Shown: positions 31,139-42,143, counted from the stretch's first letter. The stretch is DNA of 64,000 bases from Symbiodinium natans (GCA_905221605.1 CAJNDS010002348.1:292501-356500), one strand, 5' to 3'. The notes: generated by a model from the letters alone, not told the origin. Made by a program: numbers and translations.

Positions 31139-31813
31139 ATGGCATGTGTCAAGACCTACGCAAAACTCCTATGCTCTTACGCCAAAATCAGGCGCGAAGT
31201 GCAAACGTGCCGCCATCAAAAAGTCAGCAAGCGGACATTGGTAAAACGCCTGATGAGACGATGTTCGGGTCTAGATTTGTTATATTGTGGCATATTGTCC
31301 GGAAACTTCAAAAGCCCAGATATCAGATTGGAGCAAAGAAGTGGGGTAACGCGAAAAAAAGCCGACAACCTCATGCTTCGGCTGATTGTTCAACGCTGCG
31401 GCTCTGTCAAGAAATCGGTACCTGCCAGCATTCAAAAGTTGTTGCGAGAATCGTTCAAAGCCCACATAATATGTTTGACGAGCAAGCGCTATGCTTCGCA
31501 TGCTGGTGCTCATCTTCCTCGTGAGCCAGTGCCCAACGACGCAATGGTTTACCATGTCTATGGGTACAACTGCACCAACAAGCAGAAAAAACACAGCCGC
31601 TTCATCAGAGAATTTCGCAACTGGAGAGAATTGCCACGTCTCTGCTACAAGCGCAAGCTGTCTGACAATATGCTCCGTGAACGCACCAGTGCGGGAGCGT
31701 TTGCTCGCTTGCAAATTCTGTCAGATGCAGTGGAAGTGGTGGGCGAGGGTTTTGGTCGACATCCCACCTGGTTTTGGAAATGGTGCTCGTTTCGACGGGG
31801 ATCCTCTTGGTGA
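31139..31813 (+). CDS. Hypothetical basic protein, 224 codons
   Basis: This is the longest plausible single-frame ORF with an ATG start (MACVKTYAKLLCSYAKIRRE). It is Arg/Lys/Cys-rich, with no recognised domain, no signal peptide and no telomere repeats nearby. Downstream, two other + frames stay open to 32069 and 32097, and their ends are also basic and charged (KSHSQRERRENKLRN), so the gene may continue after a frameshift or intron. The - strand is also open over 31280-31714. It could be a decayed transposon gene. Real expression is uncertain. Confidence 0.33.
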   Translation: MACVKTYAKLLCSYAKIRREVQTCRHQKVSKRTLVKRLMRRCSGLDLLYCGILSGNFKSPDIRLEQRSGVTRKKADNLMLRLIVQRCGSVKKSVPASIQKLLRESFKAHIICLTSKRYASHAGAHLPREPVPNDAMVYHVYGYNCTNKQKKHSRFIREFRNWRELPRLCYKRKLSDNMLRERTSAGAFARLQILSDAVEVVGEGFGRHPTWFWKWCSFRRGSSW

Positions 31814-32099
31814 AGACGCACTTAGGAACCTCCGGAAAAAACTCAACGGCAGTGGATATTTTCGGGAGATTTTCGGTGGGTCCATTACATTGTTCCAGAC
31901 AGCTCATTTGGTATGCGAGTGTCGCCAGTACACTTTTGCACGTTTCCGAAACGCTCGTCTACGGGACTTCTTTGCGACTTGCCAAAAGCCATTCTCAAAG
32001 AGAGCGACGAGAGAACAAGTTGAGGAACGTAGGAAAGATTGCGAAAGCGTATCTGACTTTGCTCTTTGACCGCGCAAAAAGGAAACCTGCTGATTAGTT

Positions 32100-33360
32100 T
32101 ACAGGTTTAAGGGTTCGATGTTGCTGTGAGCATTCTTGCCAATGTACTGCAATTTTATTTGGTGATAGTTTAGTCAAAAATTGTCAAATTGGGAGGGGGG
32201 GGATTGGATAGGTTAAACATATTCAGAACATCAGTAATACTCGATTTCGAAGGTTCCAAACAACACATCATGTTTTTTGGTTATATTAACAGAACCACGA
32301 ATGTTTCTCGCGCCAGGACGAGTACCAATGTTGCCAACATTGCCAATATTACTCACATTAGTCATATTGCTAATTCGTTTAATGTTGTAATACTGGTAAT
32401 ATGCTCATGATGTTTTTTAGTAGTGCTTCCAATACTGTGAATACCAATAGTCATAACATTGCCATCGCGCCAACATGATGCAGCTCACAAACACTAATAC
32501 GTAAACAAGCAGCAGATGGAACAATTAAAGCTGTAGAAAGTAATCAATCATTACATTTAAGTTGTACAACACAGGTGCGGAGGGTTGATCATATTGCTGC
32601 TGCTAAATGCATGAATGGGTTGGATGTGTGATTTCTATAACAACGCAAACATCATTCGCAATTGTACCCACACACACAAAGCGAAGTTGACTCGAACGCC
32701 CACAGACAAAGCGAAGCTTACTCGGAAGCCAACCCACGCTTGACAGTAGAACGTATGGACAAAAACATCAATGGGAACATTGATCACAAAACAGACGCAC
32801 ACAAACAGAAGTTTGACAGTTCAAGTGTAGGGAGTAGTTTCTGCGAACAGATTGTACTTGCAAGCGCACGAAGCAACCAGCCCACAAAAATGTCAATGCT
32901 GACAATGACACAAAACAAGCACACACAAGCAATTTTGACAGTTCAACTGTAGGGATTCGTTCGTGCGAACAGATTGTCCTCGCAAGTGCATGACAATCCA
33001 AAAGCACAAGCAACCAGCCCACGCAAAAACTTTATGCGAACATAAAACTGATATGACATAAGCTTGGAAGTCGTAGGTGCATACCATTACAGATGTAATT
33101 TTATTTATATTTGTATTTAGACTAGGTCTTTTAAGTAGTAAAGCAAGGCACAAGACAAAATAGACCCTAAAGGTTGCGGGCTCATATATATATATGTACG
33201 AGTGACCATGTATATATGTATATATATAGATATATATATATATATGCATATGTGAGTGAGTGAATGCACACATGGCGGTTGCGGGGTTGAGGCACCTGGT
33301 GGTTTGGGCTTGGGGTTCTTCGGATTTGGGGGTCCATCAGTCCTATAGCCGCAAATATGC
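32100..33360. other. No gene; duplications and AT microsatellites
   Basis: 32330-32400 is an imperfect AATATTGCCAAC-type minisatellite. 32776-32890 and 32898-33027 are a diverged tandem pair of about 125 bp sharing TTGACAGTTCAAGTGTAGGG, GCGAACAGATTGTACTTGCA and AACCAGCCCAC. 33185-33250 is an AT microsatellite. Confidence 0.7.
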
Positions 33361-33616
33361 CTTGAACCCTGAAGCCTAAACCCTAAACCCTGAAGCCTAA
33401 ACCCTAAACCCTAAACTCTAAACTCTAAACCCTGAACCCTAAACCCTAACCCCCAAACCCCCAAACCCCAAAACCCCAAAACCCCAAAACCCTAAACCTT
33501 ACCTACCCGAGGCCCTTGAAAGGCTGCGCTAACCAGCAAAGCAGGCAGTCAGAGTGGACCCTAAACCGGGGGAATTCAAGCCGCGAACCTCGGAATCTCC
33601 CACCCAAACCACCCTC

Positions 33617-33813
33617 CCAGGATGGACCATTAAGCCCCTATGATCCCCAAAATCAAACCTCTATATATATATATACATATATATACTATATACATATATA
33701 TATATATATAAGGGCCTGTTTAGAGGCTTAGATATGACCCCCCAGAATCAACCCCAAAAAGGCCCTTTTTAGGGGGTTATGGGGTAGAATAGCCGCTGAA
33801 TAGCCCGTCCTGG
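33617..33813. mobile_element. 197-bp MITE, family B
   Basis: Left end CCAGGATGGACCATTAAGCC, right end GAATAGCCCGTCCTGG, imperfect inverted repeats related to 17594-17673. Contains a TA microsatellite. Its right end stops 7 bp before the exon at 33821, an introner-like position. Confidence 0.68.
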
Positions 33814-33820
33814 TTCTGAG

Positions 33821-34044
33821 GCTCACAAGGATGAGGCGGAGGTCGCACTGAAAAAAGCTCGGCCCTCGATCCCACATGCTGCTAACTTCCTCTCGGGCTT
33901 GAGAGTTTAGGGTTTAGGGTTTAGGGTTAAGGGTTTAGGGTTTGGGGTTTGGGGTTTAGGGTTTAGGCCGAGGGGGGTGACCATGCCAAACTTAAAAACC
34001 TTCATCTCCGACTGCGAGTGGGCACCTTAGGACCATCAGCTTGA
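33821..34044 (+). CDS. Two-exon chain, unknown helical protein
   Basis: Exon 33821-33904 (28 codons after GTTCTGAG; AHKDEAEVALKKARPSIPHA) ends AGA|GTTTAGGG. Exon 33967-34044 starts at a telomere unit, TTTAG|GCC, in the same phase, reads AEGGDHAKLKNLHLRLRVGT and stops at TGA. The intron is thus telomere-type from its first to its last bases (62 bp). The first exon looks alpha-helical. No family assigned. Confidence 0.6.
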
Positions 34045-34222
34045 GTTAGGTACCAAGAAGCCTCATTCGCCCTGTGGGCCCCAGAAGCCCCGCAAGCCCT
34101 GCAAGCCCTAAACCCTAAACCCTAAACCCTAAACCCTAAACCCTAAACCCTAAACCCCTAGAAGCCCTTGAAGGCCCATAGGGCGAAAGTAAGGGCAGCG
34201 GCATTGATCAGAGCATGCCCAG

Positions 34223-34275
34223 GCGATGTGTCGCAAGATCTCCGCCGAGGTTCAGGAGTGCGCAGTGGACGCCAG
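34223..34275 (+). CDS. Exon with canonical sites
   Basis: From TGCCCAG to GCCAG|GTGTCT: AMCRKISAEVQECAVDA. A competing frame exists. Unknown product. Confidence 0.45.
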
Positions 34276-34286
34276 GTGTCTTGGTT

Positions 34287-34412
34287 CTTACTTTTTGGGT
34301 TCTGGGCTTTGTTTTTTTTTCAGGATTGGGGCTTTGGGCTCACGACTTTTGGGTTCTGGGCTTTTGGAATTGTTTTTTCAGGATTGGGGCTTTGGGCTCA
34401 CGACTTGCTGTA
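34287..34412. repeat. Tandem duplication of a 3' splice site
   Basis: The block TTTTGGGTTCTGGGCTTT ... TTTTTTCAG, GATTGGGGCTTTGGGCTC occurs twice in a row (about 60 bp). Each copy has a pyrimidine run, CAG and the same exon start. Confidence 0.9.
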
Positions 34413-34665
34413 TTCCTGGCGCCATGATTCCGGAGCTATAGCTCATGGAAGAGAGAATTCCTGCGAGTTTGCACGGCTTGTCTTAGGTTCTGCGGCGTGG
34501 ATGAAGAGCTCTTGGACCAGGCAAGTTCTGTCCATTAGCAGACCTTCTTCGGGGTGTTGGGTTCAACGCTCCATGAAGAAAAAAGCAGGGTATATACGTG
34601 GAGAAGACCCTGAGTCCTTTCCTGGCAGACCCCTTCGCAACCCAGTATGCCCTTTATGCGCTTAG
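34382..34665 (+). CDS. Terminal exon candidate, 93 codons
   Basis: After TTTTTTCAG the frame reads GLGLWAHDLLYSWRHDSGAI, passes ENSCEFARLVLGSAAWMKSS, and ends RNPVCPLCA with TAG. Length and lack of repeats support coding. Unknown product. Confidence 0.48.
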
Positions 34666-34904
34666 GGGTCCTTTCCCTTCCTTTAATATCCATTCAAAGC
34701 CTCAGGCCCTAAGCCCTGACCCTAAACCCAGCATCAAAGTAAACCTGCCCTGAACACTCAGAGGGCTTCAGGGTTGTTTAGGTTCTGTTTAAGCTGTTAG
34801 AGTTCTGCAGGTTTTGTTCAGGGGGTTTAGGGTTTAGGCTTTCTGGTGGCGTGGAGCTTCGGAAGTCCAGCAGTCTGTATGGCTGTGCCTAGAGAGAGAG
34901 GAAC

Positions 34905-34979
34905 ACAGAGACACAAAAAAGAGAGAGAGAGAGACGCGCCCCTTGGGGCAGCTCCCCTCCGAGGGGGGGCTAAGCGTGC

Positions 34980-35011
<32 letters not shown>

Positions 35012-35052
35012 CGAGAGGGCGAGCGAGCGAGCGAGCGAGTGAGTGTGAGGGG
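34905..35052. repeat. GA-rich simple repeat
   Basis: GAGAGA runs followed by GCGA units. Confidence 0.92.
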
Positions 35053-35410
35053 GAGATGTGGGAGTTATGGCAGAGGCCAATTGGGGTTCAGAGTTCGCCT
35101 TCATACCCTTCGTTTACACCCAGAAAGCCCTAAACCCCAAGCCCCAAACACCCTAAACAGGCCCCAAACCCCAAGCACCCTAACACACTGAGTTCTTCTT
35201 CTCTCAATATCTCTCCATGCTCTGAGGCCTAAGTGCTTCATGCGCTTCTGCGCCTCAAGCGTCCGCATGACATCCTGCATAAACCCCAACCACGCACCCT
35301 AACCCCAAATCCCCAAACACCCTCAACCCCAAGGCCGAAACCCGAAACCCTAAACCCGAAACCCGAGACCCTCAACCCATCCTAAGCCCGCTTGAACCTC
35401 GGACCCTCAG

Positions 35411-35491
35411 GCGGCGAGCATCCAGCTCCAATTAAGTCCGGGAGGTGCGAGCGCAGGTGCCCAGGGCACGATGGGAGGGCTGGAGGATTCG
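35411..35491 (+). CDS. Exon ending at a T20-G15 tract with GC donor
   Basis: After CCCTCAG: GEHPAPIKSGRCERRCPGHD, GRAGGF, then TTCG|GCTTTTT. The intron begins GC, T20, G15 and then TTAGGG units. Unknown product. Confidence 0.45.
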
Positions 35492-35751
35492 GCTTTTTTT
35501 TTTTTTTTTTTTTGGGGGGGGGGGGGGGTTAGGGTTTAGGGTGGGTTCAGGGTTTAGGGTTTAGGGTTTAGGGGTTTAGGGCTTAGGTTTCGGGGTTTAG
35601 GGTTTTAGGTTTATTATTATATTTGTTTTTTTTTGGGGGGGGGGGGAGGTTAGGGTTTCAGGTTTAGGATTTAGGATGGGTACTTTTCAGTCGGGTTGTA
35701 AGTAGTGTAAGTGTGGACAAAGCCTTGTTTAGGGGACTCATAACCCCCCTC

Positions 35752-35820
35752 ATGAACTTTCAAGCAGATGTGAGTCTTTGTGTGCCAAGCTTTCTAGGAC
35801 TTTGGGATCTGATGTTTTAG
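35752..35820 (+). CDS. Small ORF or exon candidate
   Basis: MNFQADVSLCVPSFLGLWDL and TAG. No splice evidence. Confidence 0.25.
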   Translation: MNFQADVSLCVPSFLGLWDLMF

Positions 35821-36029
35821 GGTTTAGGGTTTAGGGTTTAGGGTTTAGGGTGCTAGGGTGCTAGGGCTCCGCCAGGAACGCATCCTTGTTGCATCTTCGT
35901 GTTCAGGCTTCAGGGGTTCAGGTCTAGGAGGTTAGGGCTGAAACTTGCTGTGGCAGGTGCTCTCTCTGAACCCTAAACCCTAAACCCTAAACCCTAAGCC
36001 CTAAGCCCTAAGCCCGAAACCCCAAACCC

Positions 36030-36090
36030 TACTTGAAGGTTCATGGCTACTTGTAATTGCAAGAAGGGTTTTAAGTCCCCCATATAGAAA
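36030..36090. mobile_element. MITE family A fragment
   Basis: CTACTTGAAGGTTCATGGCT end within CCCTA context; the other end is not preserved. Confidence 0.5.
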
Positions 36091-36210
36091 AAAAGCATCG
36101 CTACCCTACGTCTTGTGATGCGCGCCCGTACCGCGTTAGACCTTATAAACCTCCAAACACCAACTCCCAAACTCCAGCATCCCAAAACCCTTAAAGCCCC
36201 ACAGCCCTAA
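36088..36210 (+). CDS. Exon candidate adjoining a MITE end
   Basis: After CATATAG: KKSIATLRLVMRARTALDLI, then Pro/Lys, TAA. Unknown product. Confidence 0.33.
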   Translation, partial: KKSIATLRLVMRARTALDLINLQTPTPKLQHPKTLKAPQP

Positions 36211-36214
36211 TCTC

Positions 36215-36350
36215 TAAACCCTAAACCCTAAACCCTAAACCCTAAACCCTAAACCCTAAACCCTAAACCCTAAACCCTAAACCCTAAACCCTAAACCCTA
36301 AACCCTAAACCCTAAACCCTAAACCCTAAACCCTAAACCCTAAACCCAAG
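36215..36350. repeat. CCCTAAA tract, 135 bp, nearly perfect
   Basis: About 19 units without variants. Confidence 0.97.
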
Positions 36351-36465
36351 CCCTGGATCCCTTGTCCAGCCAGGCTCACTGTATTGACACGTTCTAACCT
36401 CAAGGCCTGTTGGGGTGGGCTTTGGGCTCGCCCAGCCCTGAAGCCCTAAGCCTCGGCATAGGCAT

Positions 36466-36811
36466 CAAAAAAAAATAATAAGCATCAAAAAGAAAAATAA
36501 TAGGGATCAATAAAAAAAAATAATAGGCATCAAAAAAAAAATAAGCCATCCGGCCCACCTGCGTGGTCCTCTGGTCCCGTGGTCCTCTGGTCCCGTGGTC
36601 CTCTGGTCCCGTGGTCCTCTGGTCCCGTGGTCCCCTGGTCTTGTGGTCCCCTGGTCCTCTGGTCCTCTGGTCTGCTTGTCTGTCCGCCTGGTCCTGCGGG
36701 TCCTATGCGTATAAACAAATAATTAAATTAGACAAATAAGTAAAAATCAATAAATATAAATATATATATATATATATTATGTACACACGATAGTGAAGGT
36801 CAACGTGTGTG

Positions 36812-36844
<33 letters not shown>

Positions 36845-37553
36845 GCATATATATACAGATTACATAATACACATTACATTACACATTACCGATTATATAC
36901 TATACATTATATATTATATATTATATATTATATATTATATATTTTATATTATGTATTATGTATTATGTATTATGTATTACGTATTCTGTATCATGTATTA
37001 TGTATTATGTATTATGTATTAATTATGTATTATGAATTCTATATTATGTTTTATGTTTTATGTACTATGTATTATGAATTATATATTATATGTTTTATAT
37101 TATGTATTCTGTATTATGTATTATGTATTATGTGTTATGTATTATGTATTATATGTTACATATTTATTATGTCGTATGTACTATGTATTATATATTATAT
37201 ATTATATTTTATATTATATATATTATATATTATTTATTATATAGTATATTATTATTTATATATATATATCTATATTATATTATTATATATTATATATATT
37301 ATATAATTTATTTATATAGTATTACATATGTATATTATATTTTATATTATATATATTTATTTTGTATACATATTATATATTCTATTATTATTATATATAT
37401 ATATTATATTATATATATCAATGTGTATATATATATATCTAATGCATCATATATATATATATATTTTTTATTTATTTATTTAATATGTCGTACACATATA
37501 ATTTTGTAATATAATAAATAAAATATAATAAAAATTAATCTCAAGTAAAAAAC

Positions 37554-37593
<40 letters not shown>

Positions 37594-38388
37594 CGCATAT
37601 TGTATATTATATGTTATATATTGCATATCATGTATTGTATATTGCATATTATATACTGCATATAATGCATAATATAAAGTATATAATATATAATATATAC
37701 TGTATACATAATATACAATATATATAATATATATATAATATTATTTATTATTAATTAATGTATTTATTATTCATTATATAGTATATTTTATATATTATGT
37801 AGTATGTATTATATATTGTTCTTTGAAGCCATTGGAATGCAAAGAAAATGGAAGTTTTTTGCTTAAAACATGTAGAAGTAGAGTTTTTCCAATGGAAACA
37901 TAGAGATAATAGAGGATTTCTCATGAAAACGTGAAGACAGTAGACGTTTTCTTGTGGGAGTATGAAGAAATAGAGGTTTTCCCATTGAAAGATCGAGAAA
38001 CTGGACCACTACCACCACTTCTACGCATCGTGCGAACATTGTTTGCAAATGGGGGGGGCTGCGCCCCCCCCAACCCCCCCGCTGATTTTTGTAAGCTGTG
38101 CAAAGCGTGCTGCAAAGCCAAGTGAGGGGTGTGGGGGGGGCCAACCCCCCCAACCCCCCCCCCCCCACCCCCCCCCCACTCCCCACCCCCCCCACCCCCC
38201 CCCCTAACCCCCCCCAACCCCCCCCTACCCCCCCCCCAACCCCCCCCCCCCCCCCCAACCCCCCCCCCCCCCCCCCCCCCCGCTGTATTCCAAGAGTAAA
38301 AGGGTTTTTTTTTTTGATGCTTATTTATTTTTTTTTTGATCCCTTGGGGTTAATTTTTTTTTGATGCTTATTTATTTTTTTTGATCCT
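36466..38388. repeat. AT-rich island bounded by inverted repeats
   Basis: 36466-36545 (repeated GCATCAAAAAAAAATAATA) and 38305-38388 (TTTTTTTTGATGCTTATTTA) are inverted copies. Between them lie a GTCCTCTGGTCCCGTG minisatellite (36551-36680), about 1.1 kb of TATTATGTAT-type sequence (36740-37830), a short non-repeat segment (37840-38040) and C-rich DNA. The long Tyr/Ile ORFs here are simple-repeat translations. Confidence 0.85.
38043..38282. repeat. C-rich block with a GC hairpin
   Basis: ATGGGGGGGGCTGCGCCCCC starts a perfect G8C / GC8 inverted repeat at 38049-38071, followed by about 130 bp of C runs split by AAC, ACC and TAC. Confidence 0.9.
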
Positions 38389-38826
38389 TCACCCCTAAGC
38401 CTCGAAATTAGGTTTAGGGTTTAGGGTTTAGGGTTTAGGGTTCAGGGTTTTGAGTTTCGGGTTTGGGTGTAGGGTTCAGGGACAAGCCCTCAACAGCCCA
38501 AAGTCGGAGCCCTTAACCCTATGGCTTAGGGTTTAGGGTTTAGGGTCGACAGTTTAGGGTTTAGGGTTCGGTTTTCGGGCTTATGTACAGGTCCACAAAG
38601 CGCATCACTAGAGGGCTTTGGTGGCTTTGGGCTTGGCATTTTGGTTTTGTTTTTTCAGTTTTGGGTTTAGGGTGTGGAAGCATGTTTTGAATGGTGAGTT
38701 CCCCCCAAGGGCGGCCTGAACGCTCCCTAAACCCTAAACCCTAAACCCTAAACCCTAAACCCTAAACCCTAAACCCTAAACCCTAAACCCTAAACCCTAA
38801 ACCCTAAACCCACTTCCGAAAACGAG

Positions 38827-38873
38827 AAGGTCCCAAACCGCGCGGAACCTCAAGTTGTTTGGCTTCCGGATAG
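38827..38873 (+). CDS. Exon candidate
   Basis: From AAACGAG to GATAG|GTGCC: KVPNRAEPQVVWLPD. Canonical donor. Unknown product. Confidence 0.45.
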
Positions 38874-39081
38874 GTGCCTTAAACCCTGAACCCAGAAGTC
38901 CGAAAACCCTAACGCCCCAGAACCCTAAAACCCTAAAACCCCAGAACCCTAAAATTCTGAAACCCAAAACACTAAATCCTGCAAGCTAAGCAGTCCCTCA
39001 GCCACCTAAACCCCTAAACCCCTAAACCCCTAAACCCCTAAACCCCTAAACCCCTAAACCCCTAAACCCCCTAAACCCCTA

Positions 39082-39195
39082 CTAGGATGCCCAGTAGTAC
39101 CCTTCTTCCCTTTTTGGGGGAATTAGGTTCCCTTATGAAACCCCTTTAAGCAAAAAAGGGCACCCTTTTTAAGCCTAGGTTACTGGGCAGCCTAG
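39082..39195. mobile_element. 114-bp MITE, family C
   Basis: CTAGGATGCCCAGTA at the left and TACTGGGCAGCCTAG at the right form 15-bp TIRs with one mismatch. Homologous along its length to 58517-58664. Confidence 0.8.
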
Positions 39196-39249
39196 CCTAA
39201 ACCCCTAAACCCCTAAACCCTAAACCCCGTAAAAAAAACCCTAACAAAG

Positions 39250-39554
39250 GCTCGATGTTTTGGATGTCGGGGATGTGCCAGTTTCCTGGGCCCGCCCATG
39301 ATGGGGTCAACAAGTATAGGCTGAACTTTGGAGAAACCGACTGTATAGGGTTTTGGGGTTTAGGGTTTAGGCTTTAGGGTGGGTTTAGGGTTGGTTTAGG
39401 GTTTCGGGTTTCGGGTACTGACTAAGTTCCCCGAGCCTTCACAACTACACATGGCAAACGGCTGGAACATGAGCTGCACCACCCAGACAAGGCTTTCACA
39501 GCCCTTGACGAGGCACGAAGCCCCCAAACCCCTCAAAAAACCTCTCAACCCTGA
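39250..39554 (+). CDS. Two exon candidates
   Basis: 39250-39349 follows AACAAAG and reads SMFWMSGMCQFPGPAHDGVN then KYRLNFGETDCI up to |GTTTTGG. 39427-39554 follows GACTAAG and reads PRAFTTTHGKRLEHELHHPD then KAFTALDEARS before a CCCAAA-rich tail and TGA. Unknown products. Confidence 0.47.
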
Positions 39555-39606
39555 GCCTGTAAACGCCTTACAAATAGGGTTCAGCGTTTAGGGTCTTGAC
39601 CTTCAG

Positions 39607-39849
39607 GCATCTTCGCCGGATGTGTATGCTTTGCAAGATCTGGCCGGGGCGCCTGGGAAACGCGTGCAAGCGCGCCCCAGCACGCAAGCCCCAAACCCCA
39701 TAAGGACCAGGTCGCAGGATAGGGCCCACGGACAGGCTAAACCCAAAACCCTAAACCCTGAACTCTAAACCCCACGAAACTTCCAGGCCGACAATCTCAA
39801 GAGTGTCAGAACGCCAACGCCCACCCCAAACCCCAATTTCCAGACCTGA
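39607..39849 (+). CDS. Two-exon chain with a GC donor
   Basis: Exon 39607-39735 (43 codons after CCTTCAG; SSPDVYALQDLAGAPGKRVQ, then Arg/Pro/Gln-rich) ends GGACAG|GCTAAACCC. Exon 39787-39849 after TTCCAG continues in phase, ADNLKSVRTPTP, to TGA. The GC donor lies at the first CCCTAAA-type unit. Other frames are partly open. Unknown product. Confidence 0.55.
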
Positions 39850-40007
39850 AAGGTTTAGGGTTTAGGGTTTAGGGTTTAGGGTTTAGGGTTTAGGGTTGCT
39901 GTGCTCTGCACATGAGAAGCATTGCTTGGACATGTGTGACATCCCCAGATGTAAGGTTTAGGGTTTGGGGTTTACCCCAACCCTAAACCCGAAACCCTAC
40001 GCCTGAG

Positions 40008-40610
40008 GTAAGGGATCTGCTTCAAGACGCCGTGTCGGATGAAGCTTCTCTGAGAGTGAATCTTCTCTGGACCAGACGCCGGCTTGGTTTCTAGAGTTGA
40101 CAGGGCTGACTGTACATCGAATATAGGGCTTTTTTTGCTGGGTTTAGGGTTTAAGGTTTAGGGTTTCGGGGTCTAAGGGTAGTTTCATGACATGCTTCCC
40201 TAATCTCGTCCCTTACCTCCTTCACAGGGTGCTGATGTATGGTTCAAGAGGGCCAAAAGGGTACACAAGGGGTACATAAGCAGTTCCCTTGAAATGGCCC
40301 ATATTCAGGGACCACAAGAGTAGAAGCAACTCCTGCTTTTGAGGTGCAAGGAAAAACCACGAGTGGGAGAAAAGGCTATCAAGTTTGCAGGGCTCTTGGG
40401 GTTTGTAGGGCTTCTGTGGTTTGTAGGATTTTTGTTGGGTTTTGCAGGGCTTCTTGGGCTCACAGGGTTTATGAGGTTCTATGGTTCACAAAGAAAATCT
40501 CCACCCTGATGTGTGGTCAGATTACATGTCTTGGACTACCCGTGACTACCCGGGGCAGTGGGCTGGGAAACGACCTGGCGACGTGAACTTAGAGCTTGTG
40601 AACCAGCCCG
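40008..40610 (+). CDS. Two-exon chain, unknown protein
   Basis: Exon 40008-40086 (after GCCTGAG; VRDLLQDAVSDEASLRVNLL; phase 1 end, CTTG|GTTTCTAG) fits exon 40476-40610 (after TTATGAG; HKENLHPDVWSDYMSWTTRD, then PGQWAGKRPGDVNLELV; ends CCCG|GTCTACG). The second has a competing open frame. The intron holds repeat family D. Trp-rich; no family assigned. Confidence 0.5.
40258..40313. repeat. Dispersed repeat family D, copy 3
   Basis: GGTACACAAGGGGTACATAA ... TGGCCCATATTCAGGGAC; see 3305 and 21656. Confidence 0.6.
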
Positions 40611-41418
40611 GTCTACGTTTGAGAATTCTTTGTATTTCCCAGAAACAAACCCCTAGGCCCTGAATCCTAAACCCCAAGCCCGAAACAAACCCTAAAACCT
40701 AAACCCGAAGCCCCACGCCCCAAGCCCCAAGCCCTAAACACAACCCTGCCCCCTAAACCCGAAACCCTAAACCCTAAACCCGAAAACCCGAAAACCCGAA
40801 AACACTAAACCCTGCCCCCCAAACCCGAAACCCTAAACCCTACACCCGTTTCGCAAGTCAAGCCTGCGTCTGGAGACAGGGGCCTGGGCGGAGGCGCGCA
40901 GAATGCAAGGCTCCTTTTCCCCTGAATACTTCGACCCCCTCCATGTGTAGCCCTAAACCCTAAACCCTAAACCCTAAACCCTAAACATGTTTGTGGGCAA
41001 GAGGCCTAACCCAACCTCAACCCTAAACCCCCCGAAGCCCCCGAAGCCCCCGAAGCCCAAAACCCTAAACTCCGAATCCCTGAAGCCTGAGCCCCTACAC
41101 CCGAAGTAATAGGCGCAGGGTTCAGGGTTCAGGGTTCAGGGTTCAGGGTTCAGGGTTTAGGGTTTAGGGTTTAGGGTTTAGGGTTTAGGGTTTAGGGATC
41201 TAATAGGTGCGGTTCTACTTGCGCTTCTTGGGGCGAGGGGCTCAACTCTAATGAACTCATCAAAGTGGGTGTCATGCCGGGAGAGGCAGCACCAAACTTA
41301 ATCCCAAGCCCCTTCCCCCCCTTCTTTTCCTGAACCCCCAAAAAACCCTAAATCATAACCCTAATTCAACCCTAAACCCTGAACCCTAAACCCTGAACCT
41401 TGAACCCTGAAGCCCGAG

Positions 41419-41519
41419 CTACTCAACAACCTTGATGCTGTAACCTCTGCCACTTACCACGAGGCCCTCAAAGGGCCAAAGGCACCGAAGCTCCAAGAGC
41501 TTAGCCAAGCCATTTGGGG
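41419..41519 (+). CDS. Exon candidate
   Basis: After GCCCGAG: LLNNLDAVTSATYHEALKGP then KAPKLQELSQAIWG, up to GG|GTTTTCG. Clean, helix-like frame. Unknown product. Confidence 0.5.
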
Positions 41520-41846
41520 GTTTTCGAAAATGAGGGGGACCTTCTTGGGGTTTAGGGTGTCAGGGTTTAGGGTGTCAGGGTTTAGGGTTTAGGGTTTAGG
41601 GTTTAGGCTTAGGGATACCTTCTTGGGGTCTTTTTTCTAAGGGAATCCTACCATTGGGGGGGTCTGTTCCTGAATCATAGTGGGGCAGCATTCTACATGT
41701 TCAAGGGTACTTAAGCTCAATAAGGAATATACATTTAAAGGTTTTAATTGTAAACGCTTGCGCGCGCCGCCTCGGCAGCCGGGCCGGCCCCAGGACAGGA
41801 AAGGAGGAAAGAGGGTTTCGCAAAAAAAGGAGGAAGGGCAGAGCGG

Positions 41847-42068
41847 GGGGGGGTCGGGGGTGAGGGGGGGGTGGGGTGGGGGGGGGTGGGGGGGGGGGGG
41901 GGGTGGGGGGGGGTGGGAGGGGTTGGGGGGGTGGGGGGGGGGGTTTTGAGGCACTTCCCCTGTAGGAGCCACCGACAAGCGGGACCCCTCCACGGCATCG
42001 GTTTGCAGCTCCTCCAAGGGATTGGGGGGGGGTCCCACAGGGCGGGGGGGGGGGGGGGGGGGGGGGTG
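41847..42068. repeat. G-homopolymer blocks around an exon-like segment
   Basis: G-rich runs at 41847-41943 and 42023-42068 flank 41966-42018 (after CCTGTAG; ATDKRDPSTASVCSSSK), a possible exon. Pro-rich and Gly-rich ORFs over the runs are artefacts. Confidence 0.75.
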
Positions 42069-42143
42069 GCGTCAGAAAATTTGGCATGGGGGGAAGGGTT
42101 GGGTTAGGGGGAAGGAGGCCCGATCCGGGTCTGCTTGTTCCAG

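Noticed and set aside
31280-31714. 144-codon minus-strand gene
   Set aside because: Overlaps the + strand ORF and has no recognised motif; kept only as a finding about multi-frame openness.
36807-37509. Tyr/Ile-rich ORFs up to 165 codons
   Set aside because: Direct translation of TATTATGTAT microsatellite DNA.
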